Assembly: GCF_905171775.1 (NCBI RefSeq)
Contig: NC_053491.1
Location: 400,482,838-400,546,837 of the forward strand
DNA: 64,000 bases
Direction of reading: 5' to 3'
Source of the DNA: Rana temporaria
Taxonomy: Eukaryota > Chordata > Amphibia > Anura > Ranidae
The translations under genes and the position numbers were made by a program. Below the pieces are notes generated by a model. The model was not told where the DNA came from. It ran no database searches and saw only the letters and a program-made list of their open reading frames with translations. Shown here piece after piece: positions 45,985 to 57,677 of the stretch (position 1 is its first letter; every line of letters begins with the position of its first letter).

Positions 45985-47440
45985 CTATTATTATTATTAT
46001 ATTATTATACAGGTTTTTTATAGCACCAACAGTTTGCACAGCACTTTACAACATCAGGGAAGACAATACAGTTACAACACAATTCAATACAGGAGGGATA
46101 AGAGGGCCCTGCTTGTTAGAGCTTACAATCTAGAAGGGAGGGTCAAGTGGGACAAAGGGTAGTAGCTGTGGTAGATGATCAAATGGCAAAATGAAAATAC
46201 AGTTGTTAGGTGTGGGTAGGATAGGCTTCTCTGAAGAAGAGGGTTTTCAGGGATTCTCGAAAAGCTAATAGAGAAGGAGATAGATGGACAGATTGGGGTA
46301 AGGAGTTCCATAGGTTTGGAGAGGCTCTGTAAAAGTCCTGGAGACAAGCATGGAAGCAGGTGATAAGAGAGCTAAAGAGCAGGAGGTCTTGAGAAGAATG
46401 AAGAGAACGATTAGGTTGGTATTTTGAGACCAGGTTAATGATGTAGCTGGGGGCAGAGTTGTGGATGGCTTTGTAGGTAGTTGTTAGTATTTTGAATTTA
46501 ATTTGTTGGGTGAGCGGAAGCCAGTGGAGGGATTGACAGAGAGGAGTAGCAGAGACAGAGCGGTTGGTAAGGTGGATGAGTCTGGCAGCAGTATTCATGA
46601 TGGACTAAAGGGGGGGATAGAGTATGCAGAGGTAAGCCAATGAGGAGGGAGTTGCAGTAATCGAGGCGAGAGATGACCAGGGAGCGAATTAAGAGATTTG
46701 TTGTGTCATTGGTTAGAAAGGGGCATATTTTGGATATGTTGCGGAGGTTGAGGCGGCATGATTTAGACAGTGATTGGACATGGGGCTTAAAGGAGAGTTC
46801 AGAGTCCAGGACTACTCCTAGGACCTTGGCATGTGATGATGGGCTGATATTTGTGCCATCAATTTTGACAGAGAGCTCAGGGGGAGGAAAAATGATAAGT
46901 TCGGTTTTGGATAGATTTATTTTGAGGATGTGGTATGACATCCAAACTGATATAGCTAATAGTAAATTAGTGATACGTGAGGAGACTAAAGGAGTGATTT
47001 TAGGGGTAGAGAAATTGATTTGAGTGTCGTCAGCTTAGAGATGGTATTGGAAGCTGTGGGAGGAGCTGACGCAGGGAGGAGGTGTAGATTGAAAATAGAA
47101 GAGGTCCAAGAACAGAACCTTGGGGTACCCCAACAGAGAAAGCAAGAGGAGAGGAGGAAGTAGAATTGTAAGTAACACTAAAGGTGCGGTTGGATAAGTA
47201 GGTAGAGAACCAGCGAAGAGTACAGTCACGGAGACCAAAGGCATGGAATTTTTTGAGGAGGAGTGGGTGGTCAACCTTATCGAAGGCAGGTCCAGGAGTA
47301 GGAGTATAGAACAGTGTCCCTTAGTTTTGGCCGTTAGTATATCGTTTGTTAGTTTTAGGAGAGCAGTTTCTGTGGAAACTTGAGGACAAAATCCAGACTG
47401 AAGGGGATCAATAAGTCTAATAACAGCAAGGTGGATGCTC
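45985..47440 (-). mobile_element. LINE fragment (L2/CR1-like), 5' truncated
   Basis: Reads on the minus strand. It contains most of a reverse transcriptase and a 3' untranslated part ending at an ATT-rich tail (45988-46010). The coding relic is listed separately. Non-LTR elements of this type usually end 5'-truncated, as here. Confidence 0.8.
46130..47440 (-). pseudogene. Non-LTR retrotransposon reverse transcriptase, degenerate
   Basis: Order from the 5' side: LIDPLQSGFCPQVSTETALL (47410-47350), then a frame change. LGYPKVLF/GVPQGSVLGPLLF (about 47110) follows, then the catalytic ADDTQI (about 47035), ILKINLSKTELIIFPP (46930-46880), SRLDYCNSLLIGLP (46660-46620), then AARLIHLTNRSV and LHWLPLTQQIKFKIL (46590-46480). 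The codon before ADD, expected to be the Tyr of the YADD box, is TAA. Together with several frameshifts this makes it dead. The motifs fit the L2/CR1/Rex group; the exact clade is not decided. Confidence 0.88.
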
Positions 47441-48107
47441 AGTCAGTTGTAGACTATTAGCAGATGTTAAAAGTTTTTCCTTGAAGAATAATTAGGGAGT
47501 ATAACTGAGGCTAATGTCACACTTATACTTCTGCCTCTGGCAAGAAGTTGCCAGTGACATGATCAGTATTATAATCATAGCCATTTCATCCTACATTGCT
47601 GCTATGGGGTCTGGGGGTGGGAAGGGGCCCAACTAGAGGGGTGTTTTGATGTCTCGATTACAAAAGTGTTGATGTCAGGTGCTCAAGATCAAGCTTTGAT
47701 GTCATGCTGTTGCTAGTGACATACTTCCTTTGCCTTCTCTGTGAGTAAATGTATTTCATTCAGAGCTTCTGGTCATCCTGGCCAGCACCAGTAGTACAGA
47801 GAAGCTGAAAAAAATGCCAGCTAAAAAGTGACTTCCCAGCTAAAAAGTGTCTTCTCAGCTAAAAAGTGTCTTCTCAGCTAAAAAGTAATGACATTTGAGG
47901 TTTGTAATTCTGAAAGAAGAAGTCACAAATAAAGAAGTTTATAACGTTTACAGAGTAATTGTGCAAAGGAGCACTGACAATTATGTAATATAAAATTAAA
48001 CCATATATATTTTTTTGTTTACGGACTACTAAACCACAATGTTTGGCACTCACCGGCTGGGGTGGTAATATGGGTGGGAGGGCTTGTAATTTACATCAAA
48101 GCCCTAA
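47441..48107. other. No gene seen; short tandem repeat
   Basis: 47816-47886 holds four 21-bp units of cagctaaaaagtgtcttct. The rest is unassigned. Confidence 0.5.
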
Positions 48108-48361
48108 GGCTGGTTTCACACGGGCTGTCCTAAAAAACTGACAGGCGGACCTAATTGGACCATCTATAGCTCTCTTTGAATTCAATCCGATCCTGTTTGC
48201 AAAAACAGTGGATCAGATGACAGTCGGATGGAAGCGTTTCCATCTGACAGCCAAAAAGAGAACAGCGGGGCTGTGTCCGCTCTGCATAACGGAGCAGACA
48301 AGGAGATCCCCTGCTGAGCAGGCAGATGTGGACTATGGAGAACACCCGTGTGAAACCAGCC
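48108..48361. mobile_element. MITE with GGCTGGTTTCACACGG ends
   Basis: The ends ggctggtttcacacggg and cccgtgtgaaaccagcc are inverted repeats. The interior contains an inverted pair around ctgtttgcaaaaacag. 254 bp, non-coding, probably Harbinger-type. Confidence 0.7.
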
Positions 48362-48641
48362 TTGCAGTGTGCAGTGTTATGCAGTTTCTTGTGGTGCCAT
48401 CCATTGCTTCACGGAAAATTGTAGCATGTCTGTATTTTTCCACACCATACATCACCACAGCCTTGTAACGGGCACAGTCACAATGGCTTGTACCATAGCA
48501 GTGACCTGCATTGTTCTGTTCAGAAAAGCGCCAGGTCACCACAAATATTGGGAATAAGCTTTTAAGTTTAAAACTGAATTTTAAAACTGAATTTTCTGTT
48601 GCTCTTCTCTTGCAAATTTCATCCACATCCTTGGACTGTAA

Positions 48642-49034
48642 TGCCCTATACACACGATCGGTTCATCCGATGAAAACGGTCGGATGGATTTTTTCATCAG
48701 ATATCCGATGAAGCTGACTTTCATCCATCTTGCCAACACACCATCAGTTAAAAAAACGATCATGTCAAAACGCGGTGACGTAAAACACTACGACGTGCTG
48801 AGAAAAATAAAGTTCAATGCTTCCAAGCATGCGTCGACTTGATTCTGAGCATGCGTGGATTTTTAACCGATGGACGTGCCCACAGACGATCGTTTTTTTC
48901 TATCGGTTAGTTAACCATCAGATAATTTTAAAACAAGTTCCTAGTTTTTTAACCGATGAATAAAAAACCGATGGGGCCCACACACAATCGGTTAGTCTGA
49001 TGAAAACGGTCCATCAGACTGTGTGTACGCGGCA
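48642..49034. mobile_element. Harbinger-type MITE
   Basis: Starts tgccctatacacacgatcgg after TAA and ends gtgtgtacgcggca before TTA. It contains tgcgtcgacttgattctgagcatgcg, the same internal motif as 53825-54241. 393 bp. Confidence 0.8.
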
Positions 49035-49870
49035 TTATAGTATGCTGGTTATGCTAACAGCTCCCCTGTCTGTCCTTGATTTGAATATATTTTTGTATCA
49101 ATTACACTATCAATTGTCCCAAGTAAAATTGTTAGGTGCGTCAAAGAAAGTTTGCAGGGGGGCCCCATAGGGTCTATAGGCACTATAAATTGAAAGTTTT
49201 GCCACTGGATAGGATGGCTAGAATATGCAGAAAGAACACTCATCTGCTTTGTGTGTGTCACTCTCTTGCAGGCCGGATATGTGGGGCATCATTCTCTTGC
49301 CAACAGCTCACATTCTGAAGCATTTTCAACATCAAAGGAGCAAGGTCTCACTTCTGAAGCTGGTAAAGCCTAGCTCCCTTGCTGAGGAGAACACTTTCGA
49401 ATGTAAATTGATCACAAGAGAGTGAAACTTTGATCATCCATCCAGGAAGGGACATATATGCAAACAGTTGAGCATTTCAACTTCCTGCTGTGTCCTCCAT
49501 AGAGAATGTGCTGCTAGATGGTTCTCACCAGCAGCAAGAACCTACATTAGCCTAAAACTGCTGAGATACTTTGATGGGTGGAGTTGGGAATCCCCGGTCT
49601 GCAGAACTAACAACTAGCAATTAGTTCTTGAAAGAGCTTCAGGTGCTAATATCTAGAGGTTTTTACATAATGGAGGTGACTTGGTATGCTTAAGCAAAGC
49701 CAAGATACTAACCAAAAGCCTTCAGCAAGTAGGCTGTGATCTTCTCCTCTATCTCAAAGCTGTTCAAAACTCAAATGTTTAGGCTGGACTGATGTGTGCT
49801 ATTACTATCTGTTAAGGAAATGAAACATTATTATCTATTCATGAGTAACCATCAACACTACGTTTTCCAG
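49035..49870. other. No gene seen
   Basis: Low-repeat sequence with no long reading frame, no termini and no recognised motif. Confidence 0.4.
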
Positions 49871-49879
49871 CTGTTTTTA

Positions 49880-50560
49880 CTGTATATCCAGATGTTTGTT
49901 ATTTCATCAGTACCATTAGCCCATTAAACCTTATGTTTTTCAAACCAATAAATCCTTAATCTATCCTGATCAGCATGTTACTGTAATTTGTTCATCAATT
50001 GCCTCAAGACTTTATGTGCTTTCACTAGATGATACAAATCATTCTCGGTAGTCCTAATGGCAGATTAATTAGGCACTGCTCGTTCTTTGCGTAGCTCATA
50101 TCTCCATTTCCTATATTAAACATAAATAGTATTTTCAATGGGAATTGTGTAAATAGTGCAAAGTATATTTGCATTTCAGATAATTTAATACGTCAAGCTT
50201 AATTGTTTCTTCATTGAAAGTCACATTTAGCCACTGAACTGGCATGGAAGGAGAGCACTGTGTCAAATTACATTCTCTTCTGCTAATTAACATCTAATTA
50301 AGTTGCTTCAGGTGTCCTATTAAGTGTCAAGTTAGAGCCTAAATAGACATCACAGTTTGAATCGATAAGTGGGATTGTGATAATACTTTAATTGAGGATG
50401 TAATGTTTGGTTAATTGTGCATAATTTTGGTTCCTTATTGCCATAGCAGAGGGTGGTAGATTACCTGGGGGTGGCAAATATATTTATGGAAAAGAAACAA
50501 GAGGAGATTATTAAACAATTAACAAGAGAAGATACATTTTTAATTCTGCATAAGCAGGTT
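49880..50560. promoter_or_regulatory. Candidate conserved non-coding element (enhancer-like)
   Basis: AT-rich, repeat-free stretch dense in homeodomain-type cores: gcagattaattaggc (about 50061), tgctaattaacatctaatta (50281-50300), ggttaattgtgcat (50409) and gataatttaata (50179). This texture resembles deeply conserved vertebrate enhancers and contrasts with the transposon sequence on both sides. Inference only. Confidence 0.4.
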
Positions 50561-50800
50561 ATTGTATGCGTAATATGAGAATGTCTAAAAAGGTCACATA
50601 GCACTTTGTAAAGTTTTAACTGTACTGCTTGTCAGTTAATAAAAGTTAAGTAGGCTCATATGTAGGCGAGAAGTAGATTATTTGAAAAGGTGCTCAAGGA
50701 TCTTAAAGGGAACCCAGATATTTAGACAAAATTCAACCAATTCTAGGCCACACAGGCCAGTGGCAGTACCAGTGCAACAGACAGATAAGTTATATGGTGA

Positions 50801-51690
50801 TTAAAGTGGATGTAAACCTTTATATATACCCAGTTAAAGGAGTTGTAAAGGAAAACTTTTTTTTCACCTTAATGCATTAAGGCTGCTGATTGGCTAGAGC
50901 AGATGGATTGAAAGCAGCGAAGCCATTGGCTGGCGCTGCTGTCAATCACATCCAGTGATGAGGCATGCCGATGGGTGGGGCTGAGTGATACAGTGAGCGG
51001 CTATGGCCGCTCGCTGTATCACGGGGGCGCGCCCGCAAGGACTGCACACAATGCAAGCTCTCTCGCATGAACATGTGTAGTTTGTACAGGGAGGACCAGA
51101 GACAGCCGCCGAGGGACCCCAGAAGACGTGGATCGGTGCCACTCTGTGCAAAACAACCTGCACAGTGGAGGTAAGTATAATATGTCTGTTATTTTTTTTT
51201 TATATATTTTTGGGTTTACAACCCCTTTAAGTGAACATACTCAGATAATACACATAGATGAAACAAATATCCCTACATAAGTTTTACATGTAAATCTGCT
51301 GTCTTCAGCTTTATATATTCTTTAGAAAGTTTAGATCGTGTTAGGAGATTTTCTCTTCCTGGTTAACACTTCAGTCAAGCCTGGGCATACAGCCAAGAAA
51401 GCTGATTGGAGGAAAGTCACACACCCCATCTCCTCATAGGTAGAATCTTTCAGAACTGTTTGTTGAAAAGTTCAGCACTCTGCTAATCTATTTATAGCAT
51501 CCTCCCCTACACAAAACTCAAGCTTCTTTTATCTCAGTTGACAGAGAACTTGTCAGAAGTTATCATGCTGATAATAGAAGAATGAGCATGAGACAGCTAC
51601 GGGACATAGTGATTTGAAGAGAGATAAGAAAACACTGCAGATACATGTGCCCAGCTCAAATTTTATGAACCGGGTTTACATCCACTTTAA
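50801..51690. mobile_element. T2/Kolobok-like MITE, outer copy
   Basis: TTAAAGTGGATGTAAACC at 50801 and GGTTTACATCCACTTTAA ending at 51690 are a perfect 18-bp inverted repeat including the TTAA. A second T2-like MITE is inserted at 50834-51230. Confidence 0.85.
50834..51230. mobile_element. T2/Kolobok-like MITE nested in another
   Basis: Starts TTAAAGGAGTTGTAAAGG and ends gggtttacaacccctTTAA. The interior (gggaccccagaagacg, cacagtggaggtaagtata) matches the copies at 52615 and 56692. Confidence 0.85.
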
Positions 51691-51735
51691 GTACAGGCCA
51701 GTGGCAGTTCCATTAAAAGAGCTAAGTGTTCATGT

Positions 51736-52097
51736 TTAAAATGTTACTAAACCCAGGACTCTGCATTCACTGTATCTGATCTCCCACAGTACATAGAACA
51801 TGGAAAAGCAATAATTTAAGTAAATATAAACTGCTAAATACCTATTCTCATCAGCAGTATATAGCAGTCTTGTGACAATAAACACCAAACTGAGCATGTG
51901 CAGCCTGACTCCATTTACTGTCTTATCCAGACATGTTTTGGGGACAATGCAAGAGAGGGGGTCTCTGCATATAGGATCAAACAGCATTTTTACGCAATTC
52001 TCAGGAATAATCCCTTAGGTTTCACAGTGAGTATAACAAGCATGCTTTACTGTATATACAGACAGATTTTACTGTTGTGGGTTTAGCAACACTTTAA
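51736..52097. mobile_element. T2/Kolobok-like MITE
   Basis: TTAAAATGTTACTAAACCCA at 51736 pairs with tgggtttagcaacacttTAA ending at 52097. TTAA stands at both ends. 362 bp, non-coding. Confidence 0.8.
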
Positions 52098-52614
52098 GTC
52101 TGCAGACATGCAAAACCCTCCAGTTCCAACTTAACAATGGGTAAATAATAGCAGCCAGCATGGTGTGGGCACCTTACAGGCATGAGCCACAGTTATTATC
52201 TCATCTATATAAGCAGATTAAAGGCAGGTTGTATTGGGCCAAACCTGCCATACATCGAAATAGATAAGACCCCACTCCCATGTCTGCTCTTTAACTCAGT
52301 CATGACCAAATTCACTCCCAGTGTATACAACCTACATGACTTTCTATGAATTTGGCTCCCTCTAGTCTATTCATAGGCACATGGGATTGCTATTTTATTG
52401 TGCATTTTCCTAAACAATGTTCAACTGCCTTACTAGAGGCATAGACTGTCACATTTACTGCAGAAGTTCTTTACTTTTTCCCCTGTTTAATACAAATGGA
52501 CAGATGCCTGTGCTCAAATCCAAAAAGCTTAAAACACATGGGGGGTTATTTACGAAAGGCAAATCCACTTTGCACTACAAGTGAAAACTGTAAGTGCAAA
52601 GTGCACTGAATGTT
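52098..52614. other. No gene seen
   Basis: Unassigned sequence without paired termini. 52540-52610 (tttacgaaaggcaaatccac) may be another repeat fragment. Confidence 0.35.
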
Positions 52615-52848
52615 ATAGCTATAGCCGCCGGCTGTATCACGGGAGCGCGCCCGCAATCTAACCCCCTTGGGAGAGAGCTTCCCATGAAGGGGGTTAGCGT
52701 TTGCGGGGAGGAGCCGAGACAGCCGCCGAGGGACCCCAGAAGACCAGGATCGGGGCCACTCTGTGCAAAATGAACTGCACAGTGGAGGTAAGTATAACAT
52801 GTTTGTTATTTCAAAAAAATAAAAACCGAAGCCATACAACACCTTTAA
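52615..52848. mobile_element. T2/Kolobok-like MITE, left-truncated
   Basis: ggctgtatcacgggagcgcg, gccgagggaccccagaagac and cacagtggaggtaagtataa match 50990-51180. It ends cctTTAA at 52848. Confidence 0.75.
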
Positions 52849-53824
52849 GTGAAATACAAATACCAAACCATACATACACATGCTTCACGCTCTTCCAACT
52901 ACCACTTGTCCAACAAACCTACATATTGCGTTAAATAATTTAATGCATGCTGTGCCCCAGTTTCATGTAATTTGTGTTTGGCAATTTGGAAGAGCCCTTG
53001 GAAATCAGAATTATTAGCAGGCCAACAGATTTGTCGACGATCAATACTGGTGCCCAAGGCTTATCTGTAGAACAAACTCAATATATCATTCACTATTTGA
53101 GCACATATACAATGGTCAAACCACTGCACATACAGTATGTTTATGAACTTCCCTGATATTCAATTATTTGCAGTAACTGAAGTAATTATGAGAAAGGAAT
53201 AATGTAAAACAGTTAGATTGGTACAAGGGTTCTCTAAATGAAAATTCATAAGCCTGCCATCCAACCTTTGTTGGCGGAAATTCTGACTCTGAAGGAGCTT
53301 ACAAATGGTTGGATTTTTTGGCCAACAGGCTGTCATCACACAATTCCTGTCGGAAAATCCGATCATGTGTACAAGGCTTTAGAGTGGTTCTGGTGCCCAC
53401 AGCACAGTAATTCCCAAAGCTGAAATTTATCAGCAGAGGTAAACACTATCCAAGAACTGGTGCAGTAATCCCATTTAACTCCTGTTAAGATGAAGCAATG
53501 GCAATGCTCTTAAAGTCCACACAAATGTTTTAGTGCTGTGACGCCTTGGCCAAATGTAGAAATGGACAATATTTTAAAGTGTATATAAACCTAATCACGA
53601 TATGCTGTTGCACATTTACCTTAATTTGTCCTGTTTTCGATTGATTCAAGATGCATCCACAAGCACTTTGTTTGTTCTAGGGTCACAACACATGAGCGGC
53701 CTACAAAAAGCAACACCAACACACAATGTGCTACAGTAGCATATTCTACCATAGTTTCCACAGTAAATCTGTTAAAGCATGTACACATTCACATAAAGTA
53801 CATCCAAAAAGTTTTATTAACGTG
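52849..53824. other. No gene seen; MITE fragments
   Basis: 53320-53385 (cctgtcggaaaatccgatca, tgtgtacaaggctt) is the right end of a Harbinger-type MITE. 53574-53595 (ttaaagtgtatataaacc) is a T2-like left end. The rest is unassigned. Confidence 0.45.
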
Positions 53825-54241
53825 TAACGTACACATGGTCGGACAAAACCGATGAGAATGGACCGAGGTTCAGTTTCATCGGTCCAAACCGACCGTGTGT
53901 ATAGCCCATCGGTCTGTTTTCCTTCGGTCCAAAATTTTAAAACATGCTTCAAAACCGAACCGATAGACCGCTGTCCGATCGGTCCAAACCGATGGTTAGT
54001 ACAGAAAGCATCGGTTCAAAACCCGCGCATGCTCAGAATCAAGTCGACGCATGCTTGGAAGCATTGAACTTCATTTTATTCAGCACGTCGTGTGTTTGAC
54101 GTCACCACGTTCTGACCCGATCAGTTTTTGGAACGATGGTGTGTACACACATCAGACCATTAGGCCACTTCAGCGGTGAACTGATGAAAATGGTCAGTCG
54201 GACCATTCTTATCGGTTTGGTCCGACCGTGTGTACAAGGCC
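53825..54241. mobile_element. Harbinger-type MITE close to the autonomous element's ends
   Basis: Left gtacacatggtcggac, right gtccgaccgtgtgtacaaggcc followed by TAA. The interior is palindromic (cggtccaaaccgat, accgatgagaatgg). The terminus GGCCTTGTACACACGG resembles the GGCCGAGTACTCACGACC end of the autonomous Harbinger at 57191. 417 bp. Confidence 0.75.
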
Positions 54242-54477
54242 TAACAGGATATGCACAGTACAGGGTAAGAAAATTTTGAACAAAAACGGAAACTGGGAGA
54301 AAAAAATAATGCAAACCTATATTACTAATCCTCTATTACTATAATGGGGGACTTCAACTACATTAACTGGGTGGAAGGGACAGCCCACTCATTAAAGGCC
54401 CATCATTTCTTAACGGGTAACTCCACTTCCATGGGGAAAAAATAGCAAATAAATAAAAAATAATGTCACGCATATAC

Positions 54478-54815
54478 TGTATTTATTGGCGTATAACGCG
54501 CACAGGCGTATAACATGCACCTTAATTTTAAGTGGGAAGTTTCAGCAAAAAATTTTTTTTAGATAAACAATTTTGAAGCAAAATAAGGGTCAGTGCCCAT
54601 CAATGCAGCCTTATCTGCAGCCTTTCCATTGCCCATCTGCAGCCTTGCCATTGCCCATCATTGCAGCCTGATTAGTGCCCATCTGCAGCCTTGCACATCA
54701 TTGCAGCCTGATCAGTGCCCATCTGCAGCCTTGCCCATCATTGTAGCATGATCAGTGCCCATCTTCAGCCTTGCCCATGATTGCAGCCTGATCAGTGACC
54801 ATCTTCAGTACTAGG
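54478..54815. mobile_element. TACCGTATTTATCGG-family left-end fragment with minisatellite
   Basis: tactgtatttattggcgtat at 54478 followed by acgcgcacaggcgtataac. The copy then runs into a minisatellite and has no right end. Confidence 0.6.
54590..54810. repeat. Minisatellite (attgcagcctgatcagtgcccatc)
   Basis: About nine units such as gcccatctgcagccttgcc and attgcagcctgatcagtgc. It is the reverse complement of the gatgggcactgatcaggctgca motif in the hAT at 21766-22040. Confidence 0.85.
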
Positions 54816-56206
54816 CGTGGAGAGATGATTTTTATTAAACTACCCGAGAAAGCTGAAGGAGTTAGAGAGATAACACCTCTCTTTGGATTTTCACCTGCTG
54901 GAGACTATACCAGAGGAGATCCAAGCCTGAGACTGTGAGTGAGGACATCCAGGAGCAGCGCAGCACCACCCACATCACAACACCTGCACTGCTGCAGCTG
55001 GGTGACTGGAGCACCCACTCACCCTCTATTTCCGGCCGGCTCGATTGTATTTTATATGCCTTATCTCACTTCTTCGATGTATACTAGTCTATACTAGTCC
55101 CTTCCTTTTTTATGTGGTGCATCCTGGATTGCTACGTTGTTTGATTCATCTTCTATGCAATATTGAACCACACTGAGGAATTTTTGCTACCAATAGAGAC
55201 CCCAGGCTGGTATACCAACCATATGTGCATACTGATTTCCTATAATTAGAGATCACGTCCATCTGGTAAGCGACAGTGTTATTGTTTGGTGGAGGCTCTA
55301 TCCTGTCAGCACTTTTTCCTGGACTATTGAATTTGTTGAACACTGGGGATATTTAAGTTTATATGAATACTCTGCATTCATTTTTATTATATTCACATTT
55401 TTTACCTTTGACGCTTTGTTAATGTTTTTTTATTATGGGTTGGTCCTAAGGGGTTTTTTTTTTTGGTTTGTTCACACGGACTGCTATTTATTCACTTGAT
55501 AATTCTCAGGTTTCTACCTAATTTAGGAATTAACCCCTTCTTGTTATCCTATTGAGGTCTCACAGACCTATTTATAGATGTAATTTTTTTTCACTCAGTC
55601 AGTGTTTTATAATTTTAATTGATATTTATCTAGCATTTCATTATCACTAGTGTCACATTTTAGCTTACAACAACACAGCTCTTTCTTTTGACCCCTGTAG
55701 CAACCTTATGAGACTATACTGTACCTATACTGCATTCAGGTTAACTGGGACCGTCATTAAATATAAAGATGCTCTTCAAAAGGCCCTGATGATAGCCATC
55801 AAAAGAACATTTGAAAGGACTGCCCCTCCCTTAATAATTATTTTGCAAGCCCCCTTTGCTCCCCTGCCCTCTCTGCTACCATCCTATTTTTCTTTTGGAC
55901 AGTGTATACCCAGTTGGTCTAGGACTAGCATTGCCACCAGCACTCGGTAGCTTAAACTTTGCTACTGCTTACTGCTGACACTTGAGGTAGCCTTGCTGCT
56001 GTTTATGTTGATCTGGACACAAACTGTCATCTTATGCCTAGCCCATACTGTTAATCACATTGTATGCTGAATTGTGCTATTACCATGGGTAATCCATTTT
56101 ATGCTTACCTATTTACCAACCATACTGGTTGACAATATATTACGTTCAACTGTACTGCCTAGTTTGGTGCCTGTTTTTTTTACATAGCAATACTATTGGG
56201 TACTTA
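54816..56206. other. No gene seen
   Basis: Moderately AT-rich sequence without recognised termini or coding similarity. Short open frames have no domain character. Confidence 0.35.
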
Positions 56207-56644
56207 TGCCTAGTACACACGAGAGGATCGATCTGCGGAAACGGTCCTCTGGCGGATTTTGATCTCATGGTTGTACTAACCATGAGATCAAAATCCCCGC
56301 GGAATTCCCTCCGCGGTGACGTGTCGCGCCGTCGCCGCGATGATGACGCGGCAACGTGCGCGACGCTGTAATATAAGGACTTCCACGCATGCGTCGAATC
56401 ATTACGACGCATACGAGGGATGGATTCGGACGGATTGATCCGGTGAGTCTGTACAGACCATCGGATCAATCCGCTGGACTGGATTTCTTAGCATGTTAAG
56501 AAATTTTGATCCGCTGGAAATCCATCGCAGGGAAAAATATCCGCGGAAAAATATCCGCTGGATCGTACACACCAGGGGATCTATCCGCTGAAACCGGTCC
56601 GCGGATAAATTCCAGCGGATAGATCCTATCGTGTGTACGGGGCC
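56207..56644. mobile_element. Harbinger-type MITE
   Basis: Left tgcctagtacacacgagag after TTA; right cctatcgtgtgtacggggcc before TAA. Same family as 3851-4130 (gtgacgtgtcgcgccgtcgc, tccgctggaaatcc). 438 bp. Confidence 0.8.
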
Positions 56645-56691
56645 TAAGAATTACTTTCAGTGATTTCCTGTGATATTGTTTGGTTGTACAC

Positions 56692-57060
56692 TTAAAGGGG
56701 TTGTAAAGGATATTTTAAATGTTTTTAAAATAACAAACGTGTTATACTTACCTCCACTGTTCAGCTCGTTTTGCAGAGTGGCCCCCGAACCTGGTCTTCT
56801 GGGGTCCCTCGGCGACTGTCTCGGCTCCTCCCCACTAGAACTAACATCCTTCATGGGAGCTCTCTCCCATGGGAGTTAGTTCTTGCGGGCGCGCTCCCGT
56901 GATACAGCCGGCGGCTATAGCCACTCGTTGTATCACTTGGCCCCGCCCCCGGCGCGCCGCATCATTGGATGTGATTGACAGCAGCACGAGCCAATGGCTG
57001 CGCTGCTATCAATCCATCCACTCTAGCCAATCAACGGCCAGACTGAGAGGAGAAGAGGAT
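56692..57060. mobile_element. T2/Kolobok-like MITE, right end unclear
   Basis: TTAAAGGGGTTGTAAAGG start. The interior is the inverted counterpart of 50870-51170 (ttatacttacctccactgt, ttggatgtgattgacagcag, gccaatcaacggcc). An open frame through it (158 codons) is accidental. Confidence 0.7.
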
Positions 57061-57342
57061 GTGCCTTTGCAGCTGAGATCACGACTAGTACACTCGCTAG
57101 CCATTGCTTATGCTGCTGATGCAGGAAGAAGGTGTGGTAAGGTGGCAAGCAAATGGGATGCATATGGGCCCAGGGGCCTTTGTCTTCTTAGGCCGAGTAC
57201 TCACGACCAAACATGTCCGTTCGAAATGTCCGACGGGCTGTTTCCGGCGTACAAGGCTGTTTTTTCATTTGGCCCGCTGGCTTGTACACACCAGCGGACG
57301 ATATTTCCCTGCGGACCTGAACGCGTGCACGTAATCCACGTT

Positions 57343-57358
57343 TGACGTCACTATAAAG
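57343..57358 (+). promoter_or_regulatory. Transposase promoter: CRE and TATA box
   Basis: A perfect cAMP-response element TGACGTCA (57343-57350) lies one base before TATAAAG (57352-57358). This is about 320 bp upstream of the transposase start codon and about 150 bp inside the transposon end, a plausible core promoter. Confidence 0.6.
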
Positions 57359-57677
57359 GGAAAGGCCAAAGTCAATGGCGACGCCCTCTGTTCCGCTTTT
57401 GCTAGTTACGGCTTTGCTCGTGTTAGTGAAGGTTTGGTTAGAGCTGATTCGCGCTTCTCGGTCTCCAGGCTTTAGCAGGTAGTATTTTCTCGTTCAGTGC
57501 GTGTGCTTGTGGGTACGTAGTTGGCATTCGGGTACAGGCGTGCAGTTCGTTCTGCTTAGCAGATTCGTACTGTGCGTTCGTATCTGTGTGTCGTGCGTTC
57601 TTTGCAGGTACCGCTGGATTTGATTGTGCTTTCTGTTGGAGTGTGTTCTTGACTGACCAGCCGGCCGGTTTGAAGCC

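Noticed and set aside
46206..46941. Possible host gene on the minus strand
   Set aside because: The sequence is a non-LTR reverse transcriptase with frameshifts and a stop at the catalytic box.
56869..57345. 158-codon plus frame
   Set aside because: It begins in a T2-like MITE and runs into the Harbinger left end; no domain similarity.
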